NCBI GenBank assembly: GCA_964602655.1
Contig: CAZRSF010000035.1
Coordinates: forward strand, 1 to 60,784
Origin: Moduliflexus sp964602655
GTDB taxonomy: Bacteria; Moduliflexota; Moduliflexia; Moduliflexales; Moduliflexaceae
Length of the DNA: 60,784 nucleotides
Direction: 5' to 3'
Positions 37,227-46,367 of this stretch are shown here, piece by piece. Position 1 is the first letter of the stretch. Each line of letters begins with the position of its first letter. The notes under the pieces are model-generated. The model saw only the letters and a program-made list of their open reading frames with translations. It was not told the DNA's origin and ran no database searches. A program made the position numbers and the translations under genes.

Positions 37227-37256
37227 TTGCATATCCTTTCTTTGATTTCTTATACT
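37227..37256 (+). promoter_or_regulatory. Promoter of the receiver-PAS kinase gene
   Basis: TTGCAT at 37227, 18 bases, TATACT at 37251. The start codon at 37308 follows with GCGGAGGAAAT just before it. Confidence 0.5.
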
Positions 37257-37307
37257 GTCTCCTCTGACAACACGACCTCAAATCATACGAGATTGCGCGG
37301 AGGAAAT

Positions 37308-39422
37308 ATGACGACTCGGCTGCTGCTTGTTGAAGATAATCAGATCGACCAAATGGCATTCAAGCGGTTCGTGCAACATGAAGGATTGGACTATGTCTAT
37401 CAAATCGCCGGTTCTGTTGCAGAAGCCAGACGATGCATTCACACTGAATCATTCGATATCATCGTGCTTGATTATTTGTTGGGCGATGGCACGGCCTTCG
37501 ATTTGTTCAACGATGTGAAAGGGACGCCGACCGTCGTCGTGACCGGGTCTGAAGATGCTGAAATCGCCGTGCAATCCATTCAAAAAGGCGCATACGATTA
37601 CATTACCAAAGATGCCGAAGGCGATTACCTGACTACGCTGCCGATTACCGTCGTGAAGGCGCTGAGTCGAAAGCATGCCGAGGAACAAATCGGCCTCTAT
37701 CGCGAGCATTTGGAAGAATTAGTCAAGGAGCGCACGGTCGAACTCGAAGCGGAAATCGCGGAACGGAATCGCGCAGAATTCGCGTTGCGTCAGAGCGAAG
37801 AACGGTATCGCCGCTTAGTCGAAAACGCCCCATTAGGCATCATTTCCATTGACGCGCAGGGGCAGATTATGGATGTCAACGGCATGGTCGTGGCGATGTT
37901 GGGCGCGCCGTCGGTCGAAGCGCTGAAAACGATCAATGTCTTGACGACCCCCTCCTTCCTCAATGCCGGAATTGCCGACGATTTCGGCGAATGTCTGGAG
38001 ACCGGCCTCCCGTCCATTTCAGAGCGGATTTGCTTCAGTGAATGGGATAAACAAGTCTTTTTGCGCTACCACTTAACGCCTTTGCGTGATGAGGATTTCG
38101 GAATCAGCGGCGTCCAGGCGATTGTCGAAGACATCACCGAGCGGAAACTTGCCGAAGAAGCCCTGCAAGAGAGCGAAGCCGAATATCGTTCGTTGTTTAA
38201 AAACATGTTGAGCGGGTTCGGCTATCATAAGATTATCAAAAACGAACACGGCATGCCGATAGATTTTGTCTTTTTGGAAGTGAATGACGCCTTCGAAGCC
38301 CTGACCGGCTTAGATCGAACGGTGATCGGAAAACGAGCGACTGAGGTGTGGCCTGTCATCAAGGCGTTGACGCCTGATCTGATCAACGTCTATGGCGAGG
38401 TCGCGTTGACAGGCAAAGAGGTCACATTCGATCTGCATTTCCAGCAATTCGGCACATGGTATTCCGTCTCGGCCTATAGCCCGGAACAAGGCTATTTTGT
38501 TGCATTATACGAAGATATTACCGAACGCAAGCGCGCCGAAGATTCGCTGCGCGAATTGAATGAAGAGCTTGAACAGCGCGTGATCGTCCGCACTGCCGAA
38601 CTTCAAGAAACCAACCGGGCGCTGCAAGAATCGCTGGAGGTCGTGCGCAAAACACAAGAACAACTTGTGCAGGCCGAGAAGATGGCGTCGCTCGGCGGAT
38701 TAGTCGCCGGAGTCGCGCATGAGATCAATACGCCCGTCGGGGTCGGGGTTACGGCGGCTTCGTATCTGCATCAGCGCACATTAGAGCTGAAAGAGATTTA
38801 CGAACAGGGGGAAATGAAACGTTCCGAACTGATGAGCTATCTCAAAACCGCGCAAGAATCCTCGGAAATGATTCTCGGAAATTTACAGCGAGCCGCAGAT
38901 CAGGTGAAAAGTTTCAAACAGGTCGCGGTTGACCAGACGAGCGATGAAAAACGCATATTCCGGTTGAAAAATTATCTGCATGGCGTCCTGCTGAATCTGC
39001 ATCCGAAATTGAAACGCACGCGCCACCACATTGCTATCAATTGCCCCGATGACCTCGAATTAGAAAGCTATCCTGGCGCATTTTCTCAGATTTTCACCAA
39101 TTTCATCATGAATTCGTTGATTCATGCCTTTGATGACATGGAAAATGGGGAGATGAACATTGATGTCACCATCGCGTCGGAAGACAAACTCTGTGTGCGC
39201 TATCATGACAACGGCAGGGGGATGAACGAGGACGAACGCGCCAAAGTCTTCGAGCCGTTTTTCACGACCAAACGTTCGCAAGGCGGCACTGGCTTAGGAT
39301 TGCATATCGTCTTCAATTTAGTGACGCAACGCCTGAATGGCACGATTCGCTGCGAAAGCGAGCCAAACGTCGGCACAAGTTTTTTGATTGAAATTCCATT
39401 CGCCAAAAAATCACGAAGATAA
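37308..39422 (+). CDS. Receiver-PAS-PAS histidine kinase
   Basis: A 704-residue soluble kinase: an N-terminal receiver (phospho-Asp55 in VLDYLLGDG), a coiled coil, PAS (SEERYRRLVENAPLGIISID), a second PAS (SEAEYRSLFKNM), a coiled coil, a His-containing dimerisation region (GVAHEINTP) and an ATPase with NSLIHAFDD, DNGRGMNEDE and GGTGLGLHIVF. The receiver at the N terminus means its activity can be set by another kinase. The start at 37308 is fixed by GGAGG. No membrane segment. Single gene. Confidence 0.92.
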   Translation: MTTRLLLVEDNQIDQMAFKRFVQHEGLDYVYQIAGSVAEARRCIHTESFDIIVLDYLLGDGTAFDLFNDVKGTPTVVVTGSEDAEIAVQSIQKGAYDYITKDAEGDYLTTLPITVVKALSRKHAEEQIGLYREHLEELVKERTVELEAEIAERNRAEFALRQSEERYRRLVENAPLGIISIDAQGQIMDVNGMVVAMLGAPSVEALKTINVLTTPSFLNAGIADDFGECLETGLPSISERICFSEWDKQVFLRYHLTPLRDEDFGISGVQAIVEDITERKLAEEALQESEAEYRSLFKNMLSGFGYHKIIKNEHGMPIDFVFLEVNDAFEALTGLDRTVIGKRATEVWPVIKALTPDLINVYGEVALTGKEVTFDLHFQQFGTWYSVSAYSPEQGYFVALYEDITERKRAEDSLRELNEELEQRVIVRTAELQETNRALQESLEVVRKTQEQLVQAEKMASLGGLVAGVAHEINTPVGVGVTAASYLHQRTLELKEIYEQGEMKRSELMSYLKTAQESSEMILGNLQRAADQVKSFKQVAVDQTSDEKRIFRLKNYLHGVLLNLHPKLKRTRHHIAINCPDDLELESYPGAFSQIFTNFIMNSLIHAFDDMENGEMNIDVTIASEDKLCVRYHDNGRGMNEDERAKVFEPFFTTKRSQGGTGLGLHIVFNLVTQRLNGTIRCESEPNVGTSFLIEIPFAKKSRR

Positions 39423-39533
39423 CATTTTTATATACAGCATTATTCACGAACATTGACACAGAATCGAGGAGTGCAAAAGCGTCGCTTTTGCGGTCAAAGC
39501 TACGCTTTGAGACTCCTTAACGTTTTATTGTCC

Positions 39534-39578
39534 GGGCATAGCTGTCGGACACGTTCGACATGCCTGTCAGCTATGCCC
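39534..39578. repeat. 45-bp imperfect palindrome, GTCAGACACC family
   Basis: Outer arms GGGCATAGCTG and CAGCTATGCCC, inner part diverged. It lies 11 bases beyond the stop codon of the JetA-like gene and between convergent genes. A smaller palindrome GCAAAAGC-GTC-GCTTTTGC lies just to its left. Confidence 0.65.
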
Positions 39579-39589
39579 ATCCGCGTTAT

Positions 39590-41047
39590 TCAGTGCGTAA
39601 AAATGATTTGCGGTACGCGCACGGCTCGCGTTCCCCCTTTTGACAGAGGAATAGATTCATACGACTCATCGTTAATCAGATGGCTCGGCGATTGCGAGGC
39701 AATGGAAAAATAGGTCATCAACTCCGCCAATCCGTCTTCCAGCGGATGCTCGTCAAGGATTTCTCGCAGCGACACCTGTGGCTTGCGGCTCAGGCTGTCG
39801 GAAATGCGATGCAGCAGCGCTTCTTTATTGATCTCGAATTGACTGAGCAGGCGATGAAAATCCACATCATCAAGGTCGTCGTTGCCGATTTCGCTGGGAT
39901 GGAACAAGAATTCGGCTTCTTGCGGCTCGTCTTCGTTCAATGGGCGTTCCATCAATAATTGAATGCACGGGCTGCCGTCAATATCGAGAAACTCATCCGC
40001 TTGCGGCGGCGCGTTCAGCGTTTTCAATGCGTATTTTTTGATGTCGCCGATCAGCTCAATCGCGCGTTTGCGGTTCTGATTGCTCTGTCCGGCGAGAATC
40101 CGGTTCAGCTTTTCGACGAGCAGATGATTGGAATCAATGACCTTTTTCCCCGCGTCGAGCAGGTAGATTTTGATGTTGCTCAGAAAATTATCCGACGCTT
40201 CCAATTGGCGTTCTTCAAGCAGTTGATACAGATGGTCAATCGCCCGGTCAAGCTCTTCGCGCCGCGCATGATCCATCAAGACCTGCCAGAAGGTGTAAAA
40301 ACTGCGTCCCTGATCCGACTTTTGCAAGGCGTCGGTTTCGTCCAGCACATAGCCGAGAATCGCCCCTTTTTTGCTCTCTTTTTCGGCATGTTTTTCGTAA
40401 ATCGCGCGCACGAGATCGCGGAAATTCTGCTCGACCTGCCGGAAATCGGCCAAGAGTTGTTTGGCGGAACGATTGATTTCATAAAAACGCTCTTTCACCT
40501 GCGTATCGTTAAACGCATTGACCACGCCGGACGCTTCGATCTCCCGAATCTGCGCGTCAATGTCGGCGCGTTGTTTTTGCAGCGCCGCCAATTTGTACGC
40601 CGGGTCGTCCATGCTGTTTTCCACCAAATCGCGCACCTTGCGGAAGATGTCGAGGAACATGGATTCCGTGCCGACGAACTCTTTCTCTTCAAGCTCCTGC
40701 GCCCATTGGATGGCTTTTTCGGTATGCGGCGTCAATTCATGCACATCCACGCCTTTGTCGTCGGTGTATTTGCGCAGATAATTCTGATCGTCCGCGCACC
40801 ACGCATCGAGATATTGCCGCGCCCGCGTCACGACATCTTCGCTCGCTTCGCCGCTGTCTTCAGGCTGACGCAGCAATTCGAGATAGTCGGCTAACGCGTC
40901 CGTCAATTCATAATGCGAAATCGTCAGGCGGTTGCTCTCCTTGAATTCTTGAAACAGGAAGCTCAAAATCAGCGGCGCATTTTTCGCCCGGAGCAGCCGT
41001 AAACTCGGCGAATCCGCCAGCAATGTTTGCAGATGTTTGTAGGTCAT
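39590..41047 (-). CDS. DUF3375 protein, JetA-like (Wadjet component), orphan
   Basis: A 485-residue protein that I recognise as DUF3375, the MukF-like kleisin subunit JetA of the Wadjet plasmid-defence complex. Family features: SPSLRLLRAKNAPLILSFL at the N terminus, EKAIQWAQELEEKEFVGTES, then QVKERF, LLADFRQVEQNFRDL and SDQGRSFYTFWQVLM. It is full length by comparison with what I recall of the family. The rest of Wadjet (JetB DUF4194, the SMC-like JetC and the nuclease JetD) is absent: a kinase gene lies downstream on the other strand and HD-GYP genes lie upstream. It may be a remnant or may work alone. Confidence 0.8.
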   Translation of the reverse strand: MTYKHLQTLLADSPSLRLLRAKNAPLILSFLFQEFKESNRLTISHYELTDALADYLELLRQPEDSGEASEDVVTRARQYLDAWCADDQNYLRKYTDDKGVDVHELTPHTEKAIQWAQELEEKEFVGTESMFLDIFRKVRDLVENSMDDPAYKLAALQKQRADIDAQIREIEASGVVNAFNDTQVKERFYEINRSAKQLLADFRQVEQNFRDLVRAIYEKHAEKESKKGAILGYVLDETDALQKSDQGRSFYTFWQVLMDHARREELDRAIDHLYQLLEERQLEASDNFLSNIKIYLLDAGKKVIDSNHLLVEKLNRILAGQSNQNRKRAIELIGDIKKYALKTLNAPPQADEFLDIDGSPCIQLLMERPLNEDEPQEAEFLFHPSEIGNDDLDDVDFHRLLSQFEINKEALLHRISDSLSRKPQVSLREILDEHPLEDGLAELMTYFSIASQSPSHLINDESYESIPLSKGGTRAVRVPQIIFTH

Positions 41048-41102
41048 AACGATTCGGGAAATTTGTTCTATCTTGATACCGTGTAAAATCTAAGGAGCGC
41101 GT

Positions 41103-42638
41103 TCAATCCTGCAAACGCTGTTTGATTTCGAGCATCTGGTCCATATTGGCTAACGTCAAATCAATGAGCGTCGGATCGAAATGCGTGCCGCGATCCTGCT
41201 GTAACGTGGCGATAATCTGCTCGATTTCCCATGCCTCTTTGTACACGCGCTTGCAACTGAGCGCGTCGAAGACATCGGCCACCTTGACAATGCGCGCCAG
41301 CACATTGATGCGTTCGCCTGACAGCCCACGCGGGTAGCCGCAGCCATCCCAGCGCTCATGATGTTCTAAGGCGATTTTGGCGGCCATTTGCAGAATTTTC
41401 TGCTTTGACCCTTTGAGGATGTCATGTCCGATCAGCGTATGCGTTTTGATGGTCTCGAATTCTTCGCTGGTGAGCTTGCCCGGTTTATTCAAAATCGCGT
41501 CAGGGATGCCGATCTTGCCGACATCGTGCATCGGTGACGCAAATCGCAGCAATTCAGCCGTCTCCTCGTCAAAGCCATATTTTTTGGCTAAGAGATAGCT
41601 ATATTCGCCCACGCGCTTGACATGATTGCCGGTCTCTTCCGAACGGGTTTCCACCACTTCGCCGAGGGTAAAGATGACTTCGCGCTGCGTATCTTCGATT
41701 TCTTCGGTTAAGGCTAAATTATCGAAGGCGACCGCCAAATTCGTGGAAAAAATTTTGATAAATCCGATTTCCAATTCGCTGAACGTGTAATCGCTTTGAA
41801 GGCACAACAGATATTCTGTCTGCCGTTTGGTCTGAAAATACCCGACGTATGTCCTGTGCGCGAAGACCGTCTGCCGCTGGTCGAGCGCGAGCGTGAGCGC
41901 GGATTGAATCGGCGGCGGGAGCAGCGGCGTCGCCTGAAAATCATACGTGGCAAACTCGCCGATGCCCGCCAGCCAATGAAATGTCGCGTTGACGCGTTTC
42001 AGCGCAAAGCCCGACGTTTGGAGCGAGACATCATCTTCGTTCAAGTCCAGCAGCGCGGCAATATGGAACAACGCGCTGGCGACGAATTGTTTGAGATTGC
42101 GTAATTCGAATAAGCGGGCGGAGATGGAAATAATCTGTTCTAACCCTTTGCGATGGCGCTCGATGGTGCGGAGGTCGCGATAGGCGCGCAGAGACGCCAC
42201 AACGGTGGTATAGAGTTTTTGCGCGGTGAGTTCGGTTTTTTCTTTGTAATCGTTAATATCATACTGCATCGTGACCTGACGTTCCGGCGCCTGCCCTGGC
42301 TGACCGGTGCGCATGATAAGGCGAATAAAGCGGTTTTTGAGATCGTCCCGGATATATTTGACCACTTCCAAACCAGTGGTTTCCTCTTCCATCACCACAT
42401 CCAACAGCAGCAGCGCCGCGTCAGCATGTTCGCGCAGTAATCGTATCGTTTCTTTGCCGGAATACGCGCTTAATACCTCGAGTTCGCGGCCTTCGAAGTA
42501 GAATCCTTCCAAGACCATCCGCGTGACGGCATGCACTTCTTCTTCGTCGTCCGCGACAATAATCTTCCATGGCTTTTTGTGGAATGGGGCTGATGAAGAG
42601 GATTCTTCCACAAAGATCAGTTCGTCATCTTGATTCAT
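41103..42638 (-). CDS. Receiver-DUF3369-HD-GYP phosphodiesterase
   Basis: A 511-residue response regulator. Receiver with phospho-Asp in LLLLDVVMEEE, a DUF3369 domain (about 190-330), then an HD-GYP domain that breaks down cyclic-di-GMP: ETGNHVKRVGEYS, HDVGKIGIPD, EHHERWDGCGYPRG and DVFDALSCKRVYK, all intact. The start at 42638 follows GGGAGAACGAG. It is a tandem paralogue of the next gene upstream and is translated 14 bases after it. Presumably one message. Confidence 0.93.
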   Translation of the reverse strand: MNQDDELIFVEESSSSAPFHKKPWKIIVADDEEEVHAVTRMVLEGFYFEGRELEVLSAYSGKETIRLLREHADAALLLLDVVMEEETTGLEVVKYIRDDLKNRFIRLIMRTGQPGQAPERQVTMQYDINDYKEKTELTAQKLYTTVVASLRAYRDLRTIERHRKGLEQIISISARLFELRNLKQFVASALFHIAALLDLNEDDVSLQTSGFALKRVNATFHWLAGIGEFATYDFQATPLLPPPIQSALTLALDQRQTVFAHRTYVGYFQTKRQTEYLLCLQSDYTFSELEIGFIKIFSTNLAVAFDNLALTEEIEDTQREVIFTLGEVVETRSEETGNHVKRVGEYSYLLAKKYGFDEETAELLRFASPMHDVGKIGIPDAILNKPGKLTSEEFETIKTHTLIGHDILKGSKQKILQMAAKIALEHHERWDGCGYPRGLSGERINVLARIVKVADVFDALSCKRVYKEAWEIEQIIATLQQDRGTHFDPTLIDLTLANMDQMLEIKQRLQD

Positions 42639-42652
42639 CTCGTTCTCCCGAT

Positions 42653-44194
42653 TTACTTGTGTAGCGATGCGACGCGATTTGCCATCCACTGTTGTGCAAA
42701 CTCGTCGAAATGCGTCAAGAACATGTCTGCCAGCGTCGGATCGAACTGCGTGCCGACATGCGTTCGAATCGCGGTTTTTACCTGCGCCCAATCGGTGTTC
42801 ATCTCATGCATCAGACCGTCGAACGTATCGGCAATGTGGAGAATTCGCGCAAACAGGTGAATCTCTGTTCCGCGCAACCCGTTCGGATAGCCGCGCCCAT
42901 CCCAGTGCTCATGATGTTCCATCGCTAATTGAGCGGCGAGTTTCAGAATCGGCTGCTGGACGCCTTGCAGGACTTTATAACCTAAGAGCGGATGCCGCTT
43001 GAAAATCACCCATTCTTCCGGGCTGAGATCGGGATGTTTCTGTAAAATGGCGTCAGGGACGCCGAGCATCCCGACATCATGTAGCGGCACGGCTAAGCGC
43101 AGCATGTCCGCAGCCTCATCGTCCAGATGCGCTTTGAGCGCTAACAGATGCGAGATCGAACAGACCTGCTTGATATGCGCTGTGGCCTTTTTAAAGCGCC
43201 GTTCCACCATTTCCCCTAAGGTAAAAATCACTTCGCGCTGCGTCTCGATGATTTCCTGATGAAGATCGATATTTTCGAACGCGACCGCGACATTCACTTC
43301 TAAAATTTTGCACAATTCGATATCGAGACTATTCGGCGGAACTGGCGTATGCAGATAAATGACATATTCAATCCCATTTTTGGTGGCAACGTAGCCGATA
43401 TATCGATCCGCGAGAAATGCGCCATGCTTGCGCTCGACGGCCTCCATGAGCGATGGCAAGACATTCGGCGGCAACGCGTCTTGTGCGTTCCGCCCTTCGG
43501 AATGCTGGAATGTTCCGATTCCGGCAAGCACGGTGAATTCGCCATTCTGGCCGCAGATCACCACGCCTGAACCCTGAGACGCAACCGGCTGTTCGTCGAT
43601 CTGCAAGACCGCAGCCAGATGCACTAATAAACCGACGCTGAAGTGCGCCAGCGTTTGCTGCGCGAATAAATCCGCTGACAGCGTCACAATCCGTTCCAGC
43701 CCGCGGCGGCTGCGTTCGATCATCCGTAAATCGCGATAGGCTCGCAGCAGGCCGATAATGGTCGTGAAGAGTTTTTGCGCAGTCAGTTCGGATTTGCCTT
43801 TATAGTCGTTAATATCATATTCCATCGTCACCTGACGCTCCGGCGCCTGCCCCGGCTGCCCTGTCCGCAGGATAATCCGCACGAAACGGTTATGCAGCGT
43901 TTCGCGAATATACTTCACCACGTCGAGGCCGGTGGTGTCCTCTTCCATGACCACATCCAAAATCAAGACGGCGATGTTCGCGTGCGTTTGCATCATCTGA
44001 AGCGTCTCTTTCCCGGAATAGGCGCTCAACAGCCGCACACCTTTGCCTTCGAATGTAAATCGCTCCAACACCATGCGCGTCACCGCATGAACTTCCTCTT
44101 CATCGTCGGCAATCAAGATGTCCCAGGTGTCTTCGGAAGACTGTATGGCATCGCTTGTTTCTTCGGCAAAGAGTAACTCATCGTCCTTATTCAC
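42653..44194 (-). CDS. Receiver-DUF3369-HD-GYP paralogue with altered HD motif
   Basis: A 513-residue paralogue of its downstream neighbour. The start is a GTG at 44194 with GGAGG five bases upstream; the protein then begins like the neighbour (NKDDELLFAEE against NQDDELIFVEE). The receiver and DUF3369 look normal. In the HD-GYP domain, HDxGK is HDVGM (Lys to Met), the Arg of HxxR is Gln, and the usual DALTxxRPY block reads DGLMHEMNT. The GYP block HHEHWDGRGYPNG is intact. Reduced or lost phosphodiesterase activity is likely, while the metal His and Asp residues are kept. Confidence 0.9.
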   Translation of the reverse strand: MNKDDELLFAEETSDAIQSSEDTWDILIADDEEEVHAVTRMVLERFTFEGKGVRLLSAYSGKETLQMMQTHANIAVLILDVVMEEDTTGLDVVKYIRETLHNRFVRIILRTGQPGQAPERQVTMEYDINDYKGKSELTAQKLFTTIIGLLRAYRDLRMIERSRRGLERIVTLSADLFAQQTLAHFSVGLLVHLAAVLQIDEQPVASQGSGVVICGQNGEFTVLAGIGTFQHSEGRNAQDALPPNVLPSLMEAVERKHGAFLADRYIGYVATKNGIEYVIYLHTPVPPNSLDIELCKILEVNVAVAFENIDLHQEIIETQREVIFTLGEMVERRFKKATAHIKQVCSISHLLALKAHLDDEAADMLRLAVPLHDVGMLGVPDAILQKHPDLSPEEWVIFKRHPLLGYKVLQGVQQPILKLAAQLAMEHHEHWDGRGYPNGLRGTEIHLFARILHIADTFDGLMHEMNTDWAQVKTAIRTHVGTQFDPTLADMFLTHFDEFAQQWMANRVASLHK

Positions 44195-44266
44195 AGCCAC
44201 CTCCGTCTCAAACGGTTGATACTCAGGTTTCCATGCGTGCGCGGCGCATGACGAGAATGACACATA

Positions 44267-44296
44267 TCCATATCGGGAACTTGATGGATTTGTCAA
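44267..44296 (-). promoter_or_regulatory. Possible promoter of the HD-GYP pair
   Basis: On the minus strand TTGACA (44296-44291), 18 bases, TATGGA (44272-44267), about 70 bases before the GTG start. Confidence 0.4.
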
Positions 44297-44453
44297 TATA
44301 ATTTCGCACGTTAACGGCAATACGCCTCCGTTCTGGATATTTTCCGACAATTCTTCTTGACGCTCTGCTCGCGTTATGGGTAGCGTCCAATGCTGGAGTG
44401 ACGGAGATTACGAGAAAACATGAACCGATGACGCAAGAACAAAGGAGAACAGC

Positions 44454-44966
44454 ATGGCAGGAAAATCATTGAACAAAGTGCAATTGATCGGGCATTTGGG
44501 TAAAGACCCGGAACTGCGCTATACGTCGAACGGACAGGCCGTCGCCTCGTTCAGTATTGCGACCAACGAATCGTATAAACCTGCCGGAAGCGAGGAATGG
44601 CAGGAACGCACCGAATGGCATAATGTCGTGGCCTGGGGACGACTGGCGGAAATTGCGTCTGAATACCTCGGCAAAGGGAAACAGGCGTATATCGAAGGCC
44701 GCCTGCAAACGCGGTCGTGGGATGATCAAAACGGCGTGAAACGCTATACGACCGAAGTGGTGGCCAGCGAACTGATTCTGCTCGGCGGGCGTGGTGAGTC
44801 CGGCGGCGGAGCGCGTCCGCCGCACCCGGCGGATACGTATGCGGCAGCGCCACAGTCTGCGCCAGCGTCAACCGGCGCGGCAGCCGCGCCGACCTATACC
44901 GGCAAAGTCGCCGAACGCCAAGCGCCGCCCGTACAGGATGCGCCGCCGGATGACATTCCGTTTTAA
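44454..44966 (+). CDS. ssb: Single-stranded DNA-binding protein
   Basis: A 170-residue SSB: OB fold at 1-110 (LNKVQLIGHLGKDPELRYT, EWHNVVAWGRLAEIASEYL, KGKQAYIEGRLQTRSW), then a flexible Ala/Pro/Gly linker, and the acidic tip DDIPF that recruits repair and replication proteins. AAAGGAG precedes the ATG. Single gene. Confidence 0.96.
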   Translation: MAGKSLNKVQLIGHLGKDPELRYTSNGQAVASFSIATNESYKPAGSEEWQERTEWHNVVAWGRLAEIASEYLGKGKQAYIEGRLQTRSWDDQNGVKRYTTEVVASELILLGGRGESGGGARPPHPADTYAAAPQSAPASTGAAAAPTYTGKVAERQAPPVQDAPPDDIPF

Positions 44967-44971
44967 CGATC

Positions 44972-45004
44972 AGCTCTGCCTGGATTGGAAATCCTGGCAG
45001 GGCT
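44972..45004. repeat. Imperfect palindrome after ssb
   Basis: AGCTCTGCCTGGATT and AATCCTGGCAGGGCT arms, a distant relative of the CTCACAGG/CTGCCAGG palindromes, 5 bases after the ssb stop. Probable transcript-end hairpin. Confidence 0.55.
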
Positions 45005-45022
45005 GCTTGTCTCTTAACAATA

Positions 45023-45249
45023 CTACGTTGTTAGATTTCATCATTGCCCTGAAAGGGCAGCGAGATACAGCCTGGGGTGACAACCCCAGGAAACATGAGC
45101 CGTGTCGCCTTCGCGCCCTGACAGGGCGCAGGATGCTCGGTTGCCCCTTCAGGGCAGAACAATCCTCGATCTTGCTCCTGGGGTTGACAACCCCAGGCTG
45201 TATGCCTCTGCCCTTTCAGGGCAAGTCACAACGAAATGTAACAACGTAG
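45023..45249. mobile_element. 227-bp MITE-like element with 17-bp terminal inverted repeats
   Basis: The ends CTACGTTGTTAGATTTC and its complement differ at one base. Inside, 45044-45090 and 45178-45224 form an imperfect 47-bp inverted repeat carrying CCTGAAAGGG and CCTGGGGTTGACAACCCCAG sub-palindromes, with two more CCCTGACAGGG/CCCCTTCAGGG units between them. No protein is encoded. The layout suggests a non-autonomous transposable element. It fills almost the whole gap between ssb and the phosphodiesterase gene. Confidence 0.65.
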
Positions 45250-45271
45250 AAATAATCAGAAGGAAAAATTT

Positions 45272-46354
45272 ATGAATATGCGCATGAAAACTCTAATGTC
45301 TTTTGGAATGGCTTGTCTTCTCATCACCGTGCTGCTTGCCCCGGCATTCGCCGAAGAACCGAAATTTACCGTGATCGCGCTCGGCGTATCGGGCGGCTTG
45401 CAGGAAGGCGATTTGCCGTCGTATTTGTTGGCGCAGGCGGGCAGTCATGAGTTTATCGCCCTCGATGCCGGAACGTTGCTGACAGGCTTGCAACAAGCTA
45501 AAATCGCCGGAAATCTGGACGATATTCCGAAGGACGCCTATGCCGCGCTCCAAAAAGCGGACGCCGACAAGAATGTCAAAGATGTCAGCGTCGCGGCTGT
45601 CTCGCCGCTCCAAAAAGAACCCTATATCATGCAGCAGCATGTGAAAGCGTATCTGATTTCCCATCCGCATCTCGATCATATTGCCGGATTGGTCATCAAT
45701 TCGCCGGACGACAGCGCCAAGCCGATTATCGGCACGGCGGCGACGATTGATGTCTTGCGAGATGATGTCTTCAACTGGAAAGTCTGGCCGAATTTCGGCA
45801 ACGAAGGCGAGGGCTTTCAATTGAAAAAATATGAATACGTCCGCGTCACCCCCGACCAGGAAATCGCGATTGCCGGAACGCCGCTCTACGTCACGCCGTT
45901 CGAGCTGTGCCATTCCGGCGTCATTTCAACGGCCTTTCTTGTTCGAGCAGAAGAGGATTACGCGCTCTATTTCGGCGACACCGGGCCGGACGAAGCCGAA
46001 AAGTGCGACAAACTTCAGCATGTCTGGCAGACGATTGCGCCGCTGGTGCGGGAGAAAAAACTGCGCGGCATCTTTTTAGAATCGTCGTATCCCGATCCCC
46101 GCGATGCCAAGCAGCTTTTCGGCCATTTGACGCCCGCCTGGATGATGAAAGAATTGCATCGTTTCGCTGAAATCGTTGACCCGCAGCAGCCTGCCACCGC
46201 GCTGAACGGCCTGCTCGTCATGGTCACGCACATCAAACCGTCGCTGCAAACCGACATGCCGCGCCGCGACCAGATCAAAAAGCAATTGGAAGAAGCCAAC
46301 GATCTCGGCGTCACGTTCGCGTTTCCCGAACAGGGCGACCGTATCGAATTTTAG
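45272..46354 (+). CDS. Periplasmic class II cyclic nucleotide phosphodiesterase (metallo-beta-lactamase fold)
   Basis: A 360-residue exported enzyme. A signal peptide ends near LAPAFAEEP (about residue 28). The metal site HPHLDHIAG lies near residue 130, and downstream blocks ELCHSGVIST, YFGDTGPD and MVTHIKPS match class II 3',5'-cyclic nucleotide phosphodiesterases (PDE1/CpdP type). Expected to hydrolyse cAMP or cGMP outside the inner membrane. The ribosome site AAGGA lies just inside the right edge of the gap, next to the MITE-like element. It ends 13 bases from the convergent radical SAM gene. Confidence 0.85.
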   Translation: MNMRMKTLMSFGMACLLITVLLAPAFAEEPKFTVIALGVSGGLQEGDLPSYLLAQAGSHEFIALDAGTLLTGLQQAKIAGNLDDIPKDAYAALQKADADKNVKDVSVAAVSPLQKEPYIMQQHVKAYLISHPHLDHIAGLVINSPDDSAKPIIGTAATIDVLRDDVFNWKVWPNFGNEGEGFQLKKYEYVRVTPDQEIAIAGTPLYVTPFELCHSGVISTAFLVRAEEDYALYFGDTGPDEAEKCDKLQHVWQTIAPLVREKKLRGIFLESSYPDPRDAKQLFGHLTPAWMMKELHRFAEIVDPQQPATALNGLLVMVTHIKPSLQTDMPRRDQIKKQLEEANDLGVTFAFPEQGDRIEF

Positions 46355-46367
46355 ATTTCCCGCCACG

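Noticed and set aside
39680..40894. A long plus-strand open frame (over 300 codons) opposite the JetA-like gene
   Set aside because: The minus-strand protein matches DUF3375 along its whole length; the plus-strand one has a shadow composition and no recognisable motif.
45023..45249. Riboswitch or attenuator before the phosphodiesterase gene
   Set aside because: The palindromes are parts of an element with terminal inverted repeats, and I see no known riboswitch consensus.
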